From NCBI GenBank assembly GCA_025935655.1, contig JAICUV010000068.1:1-13849 (forward strand): a DNA stretch of 13,849 nucleotides. Direction: 5' to 3'. How positions within the stretch are numbered: the first letter of the stretch is position 1; the number at the start of each line of letters is the position of its first letter. Positions 6,685-13,849 of this stretch are shown here, piece by piece. This DNA comes from Chloroflexota bacterium (GTDB lineage: Bacteria > Chloroflexota > Limnocylindria > Limnocylindrales > CSP1-4). The translations under genes were made by a program, and so were the position numbers. The notes beneath the pieces are model-generated. The model was given only the letters and a program-made list of their open reading frames with translations, was not told the DNA's origin and did no database searches.

Positions 6685-7800
6685 ATGACTGCGGAACGCG
6701 ACTTCTACGAGGTGCTCGGCGTCGAGCGCGGCGCCGACGACGGCGCGATCAAGCGCGCCTTCCGCAAGCTCGCCCAGCAGTGGCACCCGGACGTCAGCAC
6801 GGACCCGAAGGCCCAGGAGCGATTCAAGGAGATCAACGAGGCCTACCAGGTCCTGGGCGACCCGCAGCGCCGCCAGCAGTACGACATGTTCGGCCGTGCG
6901 GGCGTCAACGGGGCCGGGCAGCCCGGGTTCGACGCGGCGGGCTTCGGCGGGTTCTCGGACATCTTCGACGCCTTCTTCGGCGGCGCGATGGGCGGCAGCG
7001 CCCGGCGTGCGCGGCCCCAGACGGGCTCGGATCTCCGGTACGACCTCCGGATCACCTTCGACGAGGCCGTCCTCGGCACCGAGAAGGAGATCGAGTTCCC
7101 GGTCCTCGGCCGGTGCGAGACGTGCAGCGGGTCCGGTGCGAAGCCGGGCACGGAGCCCATCGAATGCCCGCAGTGCAAGGGACGCGGCGAGATCCGCAGC
7201 ATCCGCCAGACGATGCTCGGCCAGATGGTCAGCGCGACGCCCTGCCCGCGCTGCCGCGGCGAGGGCAGGATCATCGAGGCCCCGTGCGAGACCTGCCACG
7301 GCGAGGGCCGCACCGAGCGCCGACGGAGCCTGCGGGTCTCGATCCCGGCCGGCATCGACGAGGGCCACCAGATCCGGCTCACGAACGAGGGCGAGGTGGG
7401 GCCCCGCGGTGGCGCACCGGGCAGCCTCTACGTCGCGGTCCACGTCACCGACCACCCGGAGCTGACCCGCGAGGGCACGGAGCTCTACTACGAGGCGGAG
7501 CTGTCGATCGCGCAGGCCGCCCTGGGCACGAAGATCCGCGTCCCCACGGTCGAGGGCGACGACACCGAGATCGAGATCAAGCCGGGCACGCAGCCGGGCA
7601 CCGAGATCCGGCTCCGGGGTCGCGGCGTCCCGCACCTCCGCCGGTCCTCGTCGCGCGGCGACCTCCACGTCATCGCCAACGTCGCGGTGCCCACGAAGCT
7701 GACGAAGAAGCAGCGCGAGCTGCTCGAGGCGTTCGCCAAGGAGTCGGGCGACGTCATCTCCGAGCACCAGGGACTGCGCGAGAAGCTGGGCCTCGGGTGA
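6685..7800 (+). CDS. dnaJ: Chaperone DnaJ (type I Hsp40)
   Basis: DnaJ delivers unfolded proteins to DnaK and stimulates its ATPase. The 371-residue product has a full type I layout: J domain with HPD at residues 34-36, a glycine/phenylalanine-rich segment (about 72-104), four zinc-binding CxxCxGxG repeats (C144/C147, C161/C164, C187/C190, C201/C204), and the C-terminal substrate-binding domains up to residue 371. No key residue is missing. dnaK and grpE are not next to it, since the gene upstream is a DNA glycosylase, so this may be a second DnaJ or a dnaJ split from the dnaK operon. It overlaps prmA by GTGA (7797-7800). Confidence 0.95.
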   Translation: MTAERDFYEVLGVERGADDGAIKRAFRKLAQQWHPDVSTDPKAQERFKEINEAYQVLGDPQRRQQYDMFGRAGVNGAGQPGFDAAGFGGFSDIFDAFFGGAMGGSARRARPQTGSDLRYDLRITFDEAVLGTEKEIEFPVLGRCETCSGSGAKPGTEPIECPQCKGRGEIRSIRQTMLGQMVSATPCPRCRGEGRIIEAPCETCHGEGRTERRRSLRVSIPAGIDEGHQIRLTNEGEVGPRGGAPGSLYVAVHVTDHPELTREGTELYYEAELSIAQAALGTKIRVPTVEGDDTEIEIKPGTQPGTEIRLRGRGVPHLRRSSSRGDLHVIANVAVPTKLTKKQRELLEAFAKESGDVISEHQGLREKLGLG

Positions 7801-8837
7801 CGGGCGGCGCGCCCGGCGGCGACCGCACCGACGACACGCAGGTCCACGACCCGCTCGCCGGCATCGACCTGGTGACCGCGGCCGCGACCCCCGGGGCGTG
7901 GCTCGAGCTCGCGGTTGCGGCGGATCACGAGGCCGTCGAGGCCGTGTCCGAGATCCTCTCGCGGGCCGCGCCCGGCGGCACGTCCGTGGAGCCCGCGTTC
8001 GAGCTGGTGGAGGAGGGCCTCGCCGCCCGCGTCGACCTCGAGCGCCCGGCGCAGGTCCGCGCCCATCTCCCGCTCCTGGACGTGGACGCCGTCCGCGCCG
8101 CGGTGGCGCAGGCGGACCGGGAGCTCGGCCACCTCCAGGCGTTCGGCCTCCGCCCGATCGGCGACCTGGCGGCGCGGGTCGTCCGCGAGGACGACTGGGC
8201 GAACGCCTGGAAGGCGCACTTCCCGGTGCTCCGGGTCGGTAGGCGGATCGTGATCCGCCCCACGTGGCGCCGTCACCGCCGCCTCCCCGACGACGTCGTG
8301 CTGGCGCTCGATCCCGGGATGGCCTTCGGCACCGGGCTCCACCCGACCACGCGGCTCTGCCTCGCGGCCATCGAGTCGCTCGCGGACCGCGGGGTGCTGA
8401 CGGCCTCCGGTGCGGGCGGCGGGCCGGCGCGCGTCCTGGACGTGGGCTCCGGCTCCGGGATCCTGTCGATCGCGGCCGGGCTCCTCGGCGCCGGGTCCGT
8501 CCTCGCCGTGGACGTGGACCCGATCGCCGTCGAGGCCTCCGCGGCGAACGCGGCGCGCAACAAGCTGGCACGGGTGATCACGTCGAGGGAGGGGAGCGCG
8601 CCCAGCGGCGACGGCCCGTTCGACGTCGTCCTCGCGAACCTCATCGCGTCGCTGCTCGTCCGCCTGGCGGACGGCCTCGTCGAGGACCTCCGGCCCGGCG
8701 GCACGCTGCTCGCGTCGGGCATCTTCGAGAACCGCGAGGCCGACGTCGTCGAGGCGTTCACGGCTCGTGGCCTCCGGGTCGTCAACCGCTGGTCCGAGGG
8801 GGAGTGGATCGCGCTCGAGGTCGTCCGCCCCGACTGA
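7797..8837 (+). CDS. prmA: Ribosomal protein L11 methyltransferase
   Basis: PrmA trimethylates ribosomal protein L11 using SAM. Visible motifs are the N-terminal domain start WLELAV (residues 35-40), the family signature AFGTGLHPTTRLCL (176-189), SAM motif I DVGSGSGILSIA (215-226), VDVDPIAVEA (238-247) and the NLIASLL block (281-287) that replaces the usual NPPY. At 346 residues it is longer than the roughly 290-310 usual for the family; the excess is a polar N-terminal leader of about 33 residues. The GTG at 7797 is chosen for the 4-base overlap with dnaJ. An in-frame GTG at 7872 would give a more typical 321-residue protein. The dnaJ-prmA pairing is widespread in Firmicutes and relatives. 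Confidence 0.92.
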   Translation: MTGGAPGGDRTDDTQVHDPLAGIDLVTAAATPGAWLELAVAADHEAVEAVSEILSRAAPGGTSVEPAFELVEEGLAARVDLERPAQVRAHLPLLDVDAVRAAVAQADRELGHLQAFGLRPIGDLAARVVREDDWANAWKAHFPVLRVGRRIVIRPTWRRHRRLPDDVVLALDPGMAFGTGLHPTTRLCLAAIESLADRGVLTASGAGGGPARVLDVGSGSGILSIAAGLLGAGSVLAVDVDPIAVEASAANAARNKLARVITSREGSAPSGDGPFDVVLANLIASLLVRLADGLVEDLRPGGTLLASGIFENREADVVEAFTARGLRVVNRWSEGEWIALEVVRPD

Positions 8838-8862
8838 CCCGGCGCGGGCACTGCGCTACGAT
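8834..8862 (+). promoter_or_regulatory. Promoter CTGACC, 17 bp, TACGAT upstream of the four-helix membrane gene
   Basis: CTGACC at 8834-8839 (4 of 6 with TTGACA) overlaps the prmA stop, and TACGAT lies at 8857-8862 after a 17-base spacer. Transcription would start near 8869, leaving about 50 bases before the ATG at 8919. This is the only plus-strand gene here that appears to have a true 5' leader. Confidence 0.5.
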
Positions 8863-8918
8863 CAGCGCCCGACGGTGCCCCATCCACCTGCGCCCCGGCA
8901 CCCGAACTTGCCGACGAG

Positions 8919-9407
8919 ATGCCCGACCTGTCGCAGTACTTCCCGGTGATCCTCGCCACGCACATCACCCTGGCGATCGCCCTGTTCGTGCCCAGCCTCC
9001 TGCTGCCGTTCACGCTGCGCAACCGGCTCGTCAACCAGGGATACGAGGCGCCCGAGCCCGGCGGCCTCGTGCGCGTGCTGCTGTGGATCCAGGCGCACGG
9101 GACGGTGGTCATCGGCGCGGGGCTCGCGCTCACGGGGCTCGCGATGCTCACGGTCCTCGGCCCCCGGATGCTCGAGCAGCCCTGGCTGCTGGTGAGCCTC
9201 GCGACGTACGCGATCACCGCGGTCATCGCCTTCGGCTTCCAGCGCCCCTCGCTCCGACGGCTCGTGCGGCGCGACGGGATCGAGTCCGACGCCGACCGCG
9301 AGGCGTGGCGCGCGCGAGCCCGCCGGCAGCGCTACGTCGCCTACGCGATCACGACCGCGGTGGGGTTCATCGCGTTCATGATGTCCACGAAGCCGGTGCT
9401 CTGGTGA
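8919..9407 (+). CDS. Small integral membrane protein, four helices, unknown function
   Basis: The 162-residue protein has four hydrophobic stretches (about residues 7-28, 46-68, 82-99 and 135-153), with a charged, Arg-rich cytoplasmic-type loop between the last two. Histidines near helix 1 (ATHITLAI) and helix 2 (QAHGTVV) could be ligands, but no pattern is firm enough to claim haem or metal binding. The layout loosely resembles DUF2269-type membrane proteins, with low confidence. It sits between prmA and mtaB, where Bacillus and relatives carry rsmE, and overlaps mtaB by GTGA (9404-9407), so the two are translated together. I do not recognise a function. Confidence 0.75.
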   Translation: MPDLSQYFPVILATHITLAIALFVPSLLLPFTLRNRLVNQGYEAPEPGGLVRVLLWIQAHGTVVIGAGLALTGLAMLTVLGPRMLEQPWLLVSLATYAITAVIAFGFQRPSLRRLVRRDGIESDADREAWRARARRQRYVAYAITTAVGFIAFMMSTKPVLW

Positions 9408-10906
9408 CGGCTCCCGCGACCGTCCGGCCGCGTTCCGCGGCGATCGTCAACCTCGGCTGCAAGGTCAACCAGTCCGAGATGGAGGCGGCGGCCCGGCTGC
9501 TGCGCGAGGCGTCGATCCCGCTCGTCGACCAGGATCGCGGCGCCGACCTCGTGCTGGTGAACACCTGCACGGTCACCGCGACGGCGGACGAGAAGTCGCG
9601 CGCCGCCGTCCGACGCGCGCGCCGCGCGAACCCGGACGCCGAGATCGTGGTGACCGGGTGCTCGGTCCAGGTGGGGCCCGAGGCGTTCGAGGCCGTCGAC
9701 GGCGCCGCCCGGCTGGTCGGCAACGAGGACAAGGCCGCGTTCCTCGCCGAGCTCGAGGCGCTGCTGCGGCTGCCGGGCGACGGCATCGTGGGCGCTCCGG
9801 TCCCGCACGGCCCCATCGATGCCGCCCTGCCCACGCTCTCGGGCGTGGAGGCGGTCACGGCCGCGCCGCTCGACGGCGTCGTCGACGACCGCGCGTCCGT
9901 GGAGCGGACCCGCGCGTTCGTCAAGGTCCAGGACGGGTGCTCGTTCTACTGCACGTACTGCATCATCCCGCGGGCACGCGGCGCGGAGCGGAGCCTCGCG
10001 CCGAACACGGTGCTCGCGGACGTGCGCCGCGCGCTCGCGGCCGGGCATCGCGAGATCGTGCTGACCGGGATCAACATCGGCACGTACGACGGCGGCTGGT
10101 CCGAGCGGGGCGCGCGGGGCAGCCACGTCCGGAGCGCGATGACGCTCGCGGGCCTCGTGCGCCTGCTCCTCGCCGAGACCGCGGTGGAGCGGATCCGCCT
10201 CAGCTCCATCGAGCCCCAGCACGTGGACGACGAGCTCCTCGCGGCGTGGGTCGACGGGGCCCCGCGGACGCTGCCGCACCTCCACCTGCCGCTCCAGTCC
10301 GGCGACGACGGGGTGCTGCGGCGGATGGGTCGGCGGTACCTGTCGGCGGACTACGCGGGCGTCGTGGCGCGGGCGCGGGCGGCCATCTCCGGCGTCGCGA
10401 TCCACGCCGACGTCATCGCCGGCTTCCCGACGGAGGACGCCGCCGCGCACGAGCGGTCGCTCGCGTTCATCCGCTCGCTGGATCCGGCCGGACTCCACGT
10501 CTTCCGCTACTCGGCCCGCCCCGGGACGCCGGCGACGCGCATGGACGGCCAGGTCGGCGAGCGGACGAAGAAGGCACGCGCCGCGGACCTGCTGGCGCTC
10601 GGTGTCCAGGCCAAGGCGTCGTTCGCGTGCCGGTCCGTGGGCACGGAGACGCGGGTCCTCCTCGAGCAGCGGCTCCCGGACGGGCGCTGGTTGGGCCACG
10701 CGGAGGATCACGTGCTCGTGGCCGTCGCCGGGCGTGCCGGCGATCCCGTCGAGCTCGAGAACGCCATCGCGCGAGCGCGGCGCACGGCTGTCGACCCGGC
10801 GGCACAGGATCGCGTCATCGGGGAGATCGCCGAGCTCGACCCGCCGGCACGCGGCCTGCGGGCCTCGCTCCCGGTGCTGTCCCGCCGCCAGCCCCAGGGG
10901 GCGTGA
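9404..10906 (+). CDS. mtaB: tRNA N6-threonylcarbamoyladenosine (t6A37) methylthiotransferase MtaB
   Basis: A radical-SAM enzyme that adds a methylthio group to t6A at position 37 of ANN-decoding tRNAs. The N-terminal UPF0004 domain supplies three cluster cysteines: C19 in NLGCKVNQ, which is MtaB-type rather than MiaB- or RimO-type, C55 in NTCTVT, and C86 in TGCSVQ. The radical-SAM motif is CSFYCTYCIIP (C179, C183, C186). A C-terminal TRAM-like segment follows from about residue 405. At 500 residues it is longer than the usual 430-450, partly through a linker of about 40 residues (127-168) and a loop near residues 224-245. The GTG start is fixed by overlap with the membrane gene. The dnaJ-prmA-x-mtaB order supports the call. 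Confidence 0.93.
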   Translation: MTAPATVRPRSAAIVNLGCKVNQSEMEAAARLLREASIPLVDQDRGADLVLVNTCTVTATADEKSRAAVRRARRANPDAEIVVTGCSVQVGPEAFEAVDGAARLVGNEDKAAFLAELEALLRLPGDGIVGAPVPHGPIDAALPTLSGVEAVTAAPLDGVVDDRASVERTRAFVKVQDGCSFYCTYCIIPRARGAERSLAPNTVLADVRRALAAGHREIVLTGINIGTYDGGWSERGARGSHVRSAMTLAGLVRLLLAETAVERIRLSSIEPQHVDDELLAAWVDGAPRTLPHLHLPLQSGDDGVLRRMGRRYLSADYAGVVARARAAISGVAIHADVIAGFPTEDAAAHERSLAFIRSLDPAGLHVFRYSARPGTPATRMDGQVGERTKKARAADLLALGVQAKASFACRSVGTETRVLLEQRLPDGRWLGHAEDHVLVAVAGRAGDPVELENAIARARRTAVDPAAQDRVIGEIAELDPPARGLRASLPVLSRRQPQGA

Positions 10907-10928
10907 GGCGCGAACGGCCCCGTTCCCG

Positions 10929-10934
10929 TACGCT
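10929..10934 (+). promoter_or_regulatory. -10 box (TACGCT) of a leaderless promoter for the HIT gene
   Basis: TACGCT ends exactly 6 bases before the ATG at 10941, the spacing expected if the A of ATG is the first transcribed base. There is no Shine-Dalgarno sequence and no clear -35 box. Confidence 0.6.
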
Positions 10935-10940
10935 GCGTCC

Positions 10941-11285
10941 ATGCCCACCGACTGCCTGTTCTGCCGCATCGTCGCGGGTGACATCCCGTCCACGAAGCTG
11001 CACGAGGACGACCTCGTCATCGCGATTCGGGACATCACCCCGCAGGCGCCGACCCACGTCCTCGTCCTGCCGACCGCACACATCGCCTCCGCGGCGGAGC
11101 TCACGGACGCCGATGGCCCGCTCCTCGGCCACCTGTTCGTCGTCGCCGCGTCGGTCGCTCGCCAGGAGGGCCTCGACGGTGGCTGGCGGCTCGTGAGCAA
11201 CGTGGGCGACGACGGGGGCCAGACCGTGGACCACCTCCACGTCCACCTCCTCGGCGGCCGGCCGATGACCTGGCCGCCCGGATGA
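10941..11285 (+). CDS. HIT family nucleotide hydrolase (HinT-like)
   Basis: A 114-residue purine nucleotide phosphoramidase/hydrolase of the histidine-triad family. The triad HLHVHLL near the C-terminus (about residues 100-106) is intact. The N-terminal CLFC (C5, C8) begins the usual block CLFCRIVAGDIPSTKLHEDD of HinT-type proteins. The length is typical. The start follows a leaderless-type -10 box 6 bases upstream. It follows mtaB closely, and its stop overlaps the next gene by ATGA (11282-11285). Confidence 0.93.
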   Translation: MPTDCLFCRIVAGDIPSTKLHEDDLVIAIRDITPQAPTHVLVLPTAHIASAAELTDADGPLLGHLFVVAASVARQEGLDGGWRLVSNVGDDGGQTVDHLHVHLLGGRPMTWPPG

Positions 11286-11884
11286 CGGCCGCGCCCACCC
11301 CCGGCGGCGCGCCGGCCGGCGACGAGACCCCTCGACCCGGCGGCCCGCCCGGCTGGTTCATCCTCATCGCGGTCGGGAGCCTCGCGGTCGGCGCCATCAT
11401 CGTCGTGCTCGGCGCGCTCGGGATCACGATCGTGCGGCCGGCCCCCGAGGCGTCGCTGCCGCCAACGGGCCAGGCGGCGGAACGGACGTGGAGCCAGGTC
11501 TCGACGGCGCTCCAGGCGCAGCGGTTCCAGGTCCAGGAGCCGCAGAACCCGTTCCGGCCCGGCGAGACCGCGGAGCTCCTCCAGGTCCCGCGCAAGCTCC
11601 TCCAGGCCGTGCTCCCCGACAGCCCGACGGACGGCTACGTCGTCATCTACGAGCTCCCGACGAACAACGACGCCGACCGTGCCGGCCGCGACCTCGCGCG
11701 GTACGTCGCTTCGGGGCCGGGCGCCGTCCAGTACCCGCGCGACACGCAGTTCGTGATCCAGCGGATCGGCCAGACGATCGTGTTCTTCTCCTACTCGCCC
11801 GAGGCGAACCCGGACCCGCGCCTGCCCGAGATGGCGGCGGTCCTGCAGAGGCTCGGCACGCCCCTCACGCCCGGAGCATCGTGA
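11282..11884 (+). CDS. Membrane-anchored protein with an extracytoplasmic domain, unknown function
   Basis: The 200-residue protein begins with a Pro/Gly-rich stretch of about 24 residues. A single hydrophobic helix follows (WFILIAVGSLAVGAIIVVLG, about residues 25-51), and then a soluble domain of about 145 residues. No cysteine stands where a lipobox would need one, so an N-terminal signal anchor with the domain outside is the likely topology. The domain contains TWSQVSTALQAQRFQV, YVVIYELPTNNDAD and TIVFFSYSPEANPDPR, a mixed alpha/beta pattern I do not recognise. The start is set by the ATGA overlap with the HIT gene, so it is co-translated with it. The real function is open. Confidence 0.75.
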   Translation: MTAAPTPGGAPAGDETPRPGGPPGWFILIAVGSLAVGAIIVVLGALGITIVRPAPEASLPPTGQAAERTWSQVSTALQAQRFQVQEPQNPFRPGETAELLQVPRKLLQAVLPDSPTDGYVVIYELPTNNDADRAGRDLARYVASGPGAVQYPRDTQFVIQRIGQTIVFFSYSPEANPDPRLPEMAAVLQRLGTPLTPGAS

Positions 11885-11900
11885 GCCGGCCCTGCGCCGC

Positions 11901-11906
11901 TATCCT
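11901..11906 (+). promoter_or_regulatory. -10 box (TATCCT) of a leaderless promoter for the YdeI-like gene
   Basis: TATCCT ends exactly 6 bases before the ATG at 11913. No Shine-Dalgarno sequence or clear -35 box is visible. The box lies in the 28-base gap after the membrane-anchored protein gene. Confidence 0.6.
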
Positions 11907-11912
11907 CCGCGC

Positions 11913-12368
11913 ATGAGCGAGACCTTCCGGGCCACCATCCAGCAGACCGGCAAGACCGCGTGCGGCATCGAGGTGCCCGAGTCGGTGATCACCGCGCTGG
12001 GCGGCTCCAAGCGTCCGGCCGTCGTCGTGACGCTGGACGGCTACACGTACCGGAGCACGGTCGCGCCGATGAACGGCGGCTGGTGGGTGGGCGTGAACTC
12101 GGATCACCGCGCGGCGAGTGGGCTCAAGGGCGGCGACGAGGTCCAGGTGACGCTGGCGCTGGACACGGCCCCTCGCGAGCTCGAGGTCCCGCCGGAGCTG
12201 GCGGCGGCGCTGGAGGCCGACGCGCAGGCGAAGGCGTTCTTCGACGGGCTGTCCTACTCCAACCGACGCGTGTTCACGCTGAGCGTCGAGGGGACGAGCA
12301 ACCCGGAGACCAAGGCGCGCCGGGTCGAGAAGGCGATCGCGCTCATGCGCGAGGGACGCGTCCGCTGA
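11913..12368 (+). CDS. DUF1905 plus OmdA-type (YdeI/OmpD-associated) protein
   Basis: The 151-residue cytoplasmic protein has two parts. Residues about 4-85 match the small beta-barrel DUF1905 pattern (GIEVPESVITALG, RPAVVVTLDGYTYRSTV, LKGGDEVQVTL). Residues about 92-148 match the C-terminal YdeI/OmdA helical module (PPELAAALEADAQAKAFFDG, LSYSNRRVFTLSVEGT, ETKARRVEKAIALMREG). In this family the link to bacteriocin or antimicrobial-peptide protection is loose and the biochemical role is unknown. It appears to be a single-gene transcription unit with its own promoter and converges with the acyl-CoA synthetase gene, 15 bases away. Confidence 0.85.
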   Translation: MSETFRATIQQTGKTACGIEVPESVITALGGSKRPAVVVTLDGYTYRSTVAPMNGGWWVGVNSDHRAASGLKGGDEVQVTLALDTAPRELEVPPELAAALEADAQAKAFFDGLSYSNRRVFTLSVEGTSNPETKARRVEKAIALMREGRVR

Positions 12369-12374
12369 CCTGGC

Positions 12375-12393
12375 CGGCGCCGATCAGGCGCCG
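12375..12393. terminator. Stem-loop between the two convergent genes
   Basis: CGGCGCC (12375-12381) and GGCGCCG (12387-12393) form a perfect 7-bp stem with a 5-base loop. The stop codon of the minus-strand acyl-CoA synthetase (12384-12386) lies in the loop. It may end transcription from both sides, but there is no T tract on either strand, so intrinsic termination is not certain. Confidence 0.4.
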
Positions 12394-13849
12394 TCACCGC
12401 TGACCGGGAGCGGCGCGTCCACGGCGACCCACGCCCGCACGCGGTCGCGCTTGACCTTGAACGTGTGGGTGCGCGGGAAGTCCGCCTCCGGCCAGACGCG
12501 CCAGCCGGCGATCCGCTGGTTCGGGCCGAGCGACGCGTTGGCGGCCTTCACCGCGGCCTCGATCTTCCCCCGCAGCTCGTCCGGCGGCGCACTCTCGAGC
12601 GACGATGCAGCCCGCGCGTCGCGCGGGTCGCCGTGCGTCCCCGGGGCCAGGACGACGACCTCGATCCGCCCGGGCCGGGACTCGAGCGCCACCGAGTCGC
12701 GGATGCCGACGACGCGGAGCGCGTTCTCGATGTCCTCTGGGTAGACGTTGAACCCGTTGGGCAGCACGATGATGTCCTTGCTCCGCCCGTGGAGGTGGAG
12801 CCGGCCCTGCTCGTCGAGCGCCCCGAGGTCGCCGCTCTTGTACCAGCCGTCGTCGGTGAAGGCGGCCCGCGTGGCCTCGGGATTGTTCCAGTAGCCCTTG
12901 AACAGGGTGGGACCGCGGAACTGGATCTCGCCATCGTCGGCGATCCGCATCTCGACCGGCTTGGGCGGCCAGCCCACGCAGCCCAGCGGATGGCTCGCCA
13001 TCGTGGTGCACGATCCGGCGGCGGTCTCCGTGGCGCCATAGCCCTGGAGGACGATCACGCCGAGGTCCTCCCACGCCTGCTGGAGCGCGGGCGGGAGGAA
13101 GGCGCCGGCCGTCGCGAACAGGCGGAGCCCACCGCCGAGCTGCGCGTGGACGCTGCGGAACAGGGCCCGCCGGGCGGCGTACGGGAGATGGCGCGCGATC
13201 CGCCGGAGACGCTCGAACGCCGCGGTCCGACCCTGCTTCTCGACCTCGCGCTCGATGGCGCTCCAGAACAGGTCCAGGACCTGGGGCACGAGGAGCATGG
13301 TCGTGACGCGGTGCTCGCGCAGGGCGTCGAAGATCACCCTCGGATTGCGCGACCGGACGTACAGGATGTCCGCGCCGACGTCCATCGCGTAGAACAGGCT
13401 CACGGCCTGCTCCAGCGAGTGACTGAGCGGCAGGAGCGACACGAGCCGGTGCTCCATCGGCGCGATGATCCGGTGGAACGAGTCGACACCGGCGAGGACG
13501 TTGTCGTGCGCGAGCATCACGCCCTTGGGACTGCCTGTCGTGCCGCTCGTGAACACGAGCTGGAAGACCTCGTCGGGACGCGGCCGCTCCCACCCGGCGA
13601 CCTGCGCCTCCCAGTCGTGGGGAAACGAATCGTCCGGCTCATCGCTGAGCGACTCGATGGTCGTCGTCGGGAAGGTGTCGAGGCCGACCTCGCGCGGGTC
13701 CGGCGCGTCGCGCCCGGTGCCGAGGAGCAGCCGCACCGCGCCCGACGCCGTGATGACGTTCGTGATCGCATCGCTGCTCATCCGCGAGTCCAGCGGCACG
13801 TAGATCAGCCGCGCGTACATCGCGCCGTAGTACGCGGCGGGAAGCGCCG
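12384..13849 (-). CDS. Long-chain acyl-CoA synthetase (AMP-forming), 5' end beyond the window
   Basis: The enzyme activates fatty acids with ATP and CoA through an acyl-adenylate. The frame stays open to the right edge (487 residues visible). The first visible residues ALPAAYYGAMYARLIYVPLD are internal family sequence, so the ATG at 13820 is not the true start. Visible motifs are the AMP-binding loop TSGTTGSPKG (13521-13550), LLPLSHSLEQA, GYGATETAAG, WYKSGDLG, GRSKDIIVLPNGFNVYPEDIEN (a variant of the fatty-acyl-CoA synthetase signature), and the C-terminal FPRTHTFKVKRDRV with the adenylation lysine near 12450-12460. HSLEQAVSLFYAMDVGADI points to the FadD15/COG1022 branch. It is convergent with the YdeI-like gene; its promoter is outside the window. 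Confidence 0.92.
   Translation of the reverse strand, partial: ALPAAYYGAMYARLIYVPLDSRMSSDAITNVITASGAVRLLLGTGRDAPDPREVGLDTFPTTTIESLSDEPDDSFPHDWEAQVAGWERPRPDEVFQLVFTSGTTGSPKGVMLAHDNVLAGVDSFHRIIAPMEHRLVSLLPLSHSLEQAVSLFYAMDVGADILYVRSRNPRVIFDALREHRVTTMLLVPQVLDLFWSAIEREVEKQGRTAAFERLRRIARHLPYAARRALFRSVHAQLGGGLRLFATAGAFLPPALQQAWEDLGVIVLQGYGATETAAGSCTTMASHPLGCVGWPPKPVEMRIADDGEIQFRGPTLFKGYWNNPEATRAAFTDDGWYKSGDLGALDEQGRLHLHGRSKDIIVLPNGFNVYPEDIENALRVVGIRDSVALESRPGRIEVVVLAPGTHGDPRDARAASSLESAPPDELRGKIEAAVKAANASLGPNQRIAGWRVWPEADFPRTHTFKVKRDRVRAWVAVDAPLPVSGDGA

Noticed and set aside
5434..8571. 1045-residue open frame on the minus strand
   Set aside because: Antisense to the permease end, glycosylase, dnaJ and prmA; Arg/Pro/Ala-rich with no family motif. 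Only the part across 5640-5880 is not opposite a known gene, and that is treated as the repeat tract.
9341..11200. 619-residue open frame on the minus strand
   Set aside because: Antisense to mtaB and the HIT gene, low-complexity composition, no recognisable domain.
12384..13820. Complete acyl-CoA synthetase starting at the ATG at 13820
   Set aside because: Nine more in-frame residues (ALPAAYYGA) matching the family run to the window edge, so the gene continues to the right and this ATG is internal.

Overview
The window is about 13.8 kb of very GC-rich DNA (roughly 70% by eye), densely packed with genes. Fourteen genes lie on the plus strand and one on the minus strand at the right edge. Nothing in it is a plasmid, phage or insertion-sequence gene. 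GC-rich third codon positions, leaderless-type promoters, a family 5 uracil-DNA glycosylase, menaquinone-type genes and a dnaJ-prmA-mtaB-HIT order suggest a high-GC Terrabacteria lineage. A soil or freshwater Chloroflexota is my best guess; that is inference, because no rRNA or marker search was possible.

Region 1 (1-1669) is a probable menaquinone segment. The first gene enters from the left as one open frame that starts with the C-terminal lysine loop of an AMP-forming acyl-CoA ligase (MenE-like) and runs without a stop or usable start codon into an alpha/beta hydrolase (possibly MenH-like). It overlaps the demethylmenaquinone methyltransferase gene menG by four bases. Region 2 (1695-5620) is export: an MFS_3-type transporter, then a three-gene ABC-2 exporter (one ATPase and two different NodJ-like permeases) joined by 4-base overlaps.

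Region 3 (5621-5940) is the only long gene-free stretch. It is less GC-rich and consists of degenerate repeats in both orientations: a 39-bp direct repeat, an inverted repeat with a perfect 14-bp core, and a 17-codon mini-ORF with a good Shine-Dalgarno sequence. I do not recognise it; it is one of the best candidates here for something undescribed.

Region 4 (5941-12368) is housekeeping: family 5 uracil-DNA glycosylase, DnaJ, PrmA, a four-helix membrane protein, the tRNA methylthiotransferase MtaB, a HIT hydrolase, a membrane-anchored protein of unknown function and a YdeI/OmdA-type protein. The dnaJ-prmA-x-mtaB order resembles that of Bacillus and relatives, but the membrane protein occupies the place of rsmE. 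Region 5 (12384-13849, minus strand) is a convergent long-chain acyl-CoA synthetase that runs off the right edge.

Of the thirteen plus-strand start codons visible, six are ATGA/GTGA overlaps with the gene upstream. Six more have a TANNNT -10 box ending 6-9 bases before the start codon and no Shine-Dalgarno sequence, so their mRNAs are probably leaderless or nearly so. Only the membrane gene at 8919 seems to have a real 5' leader.
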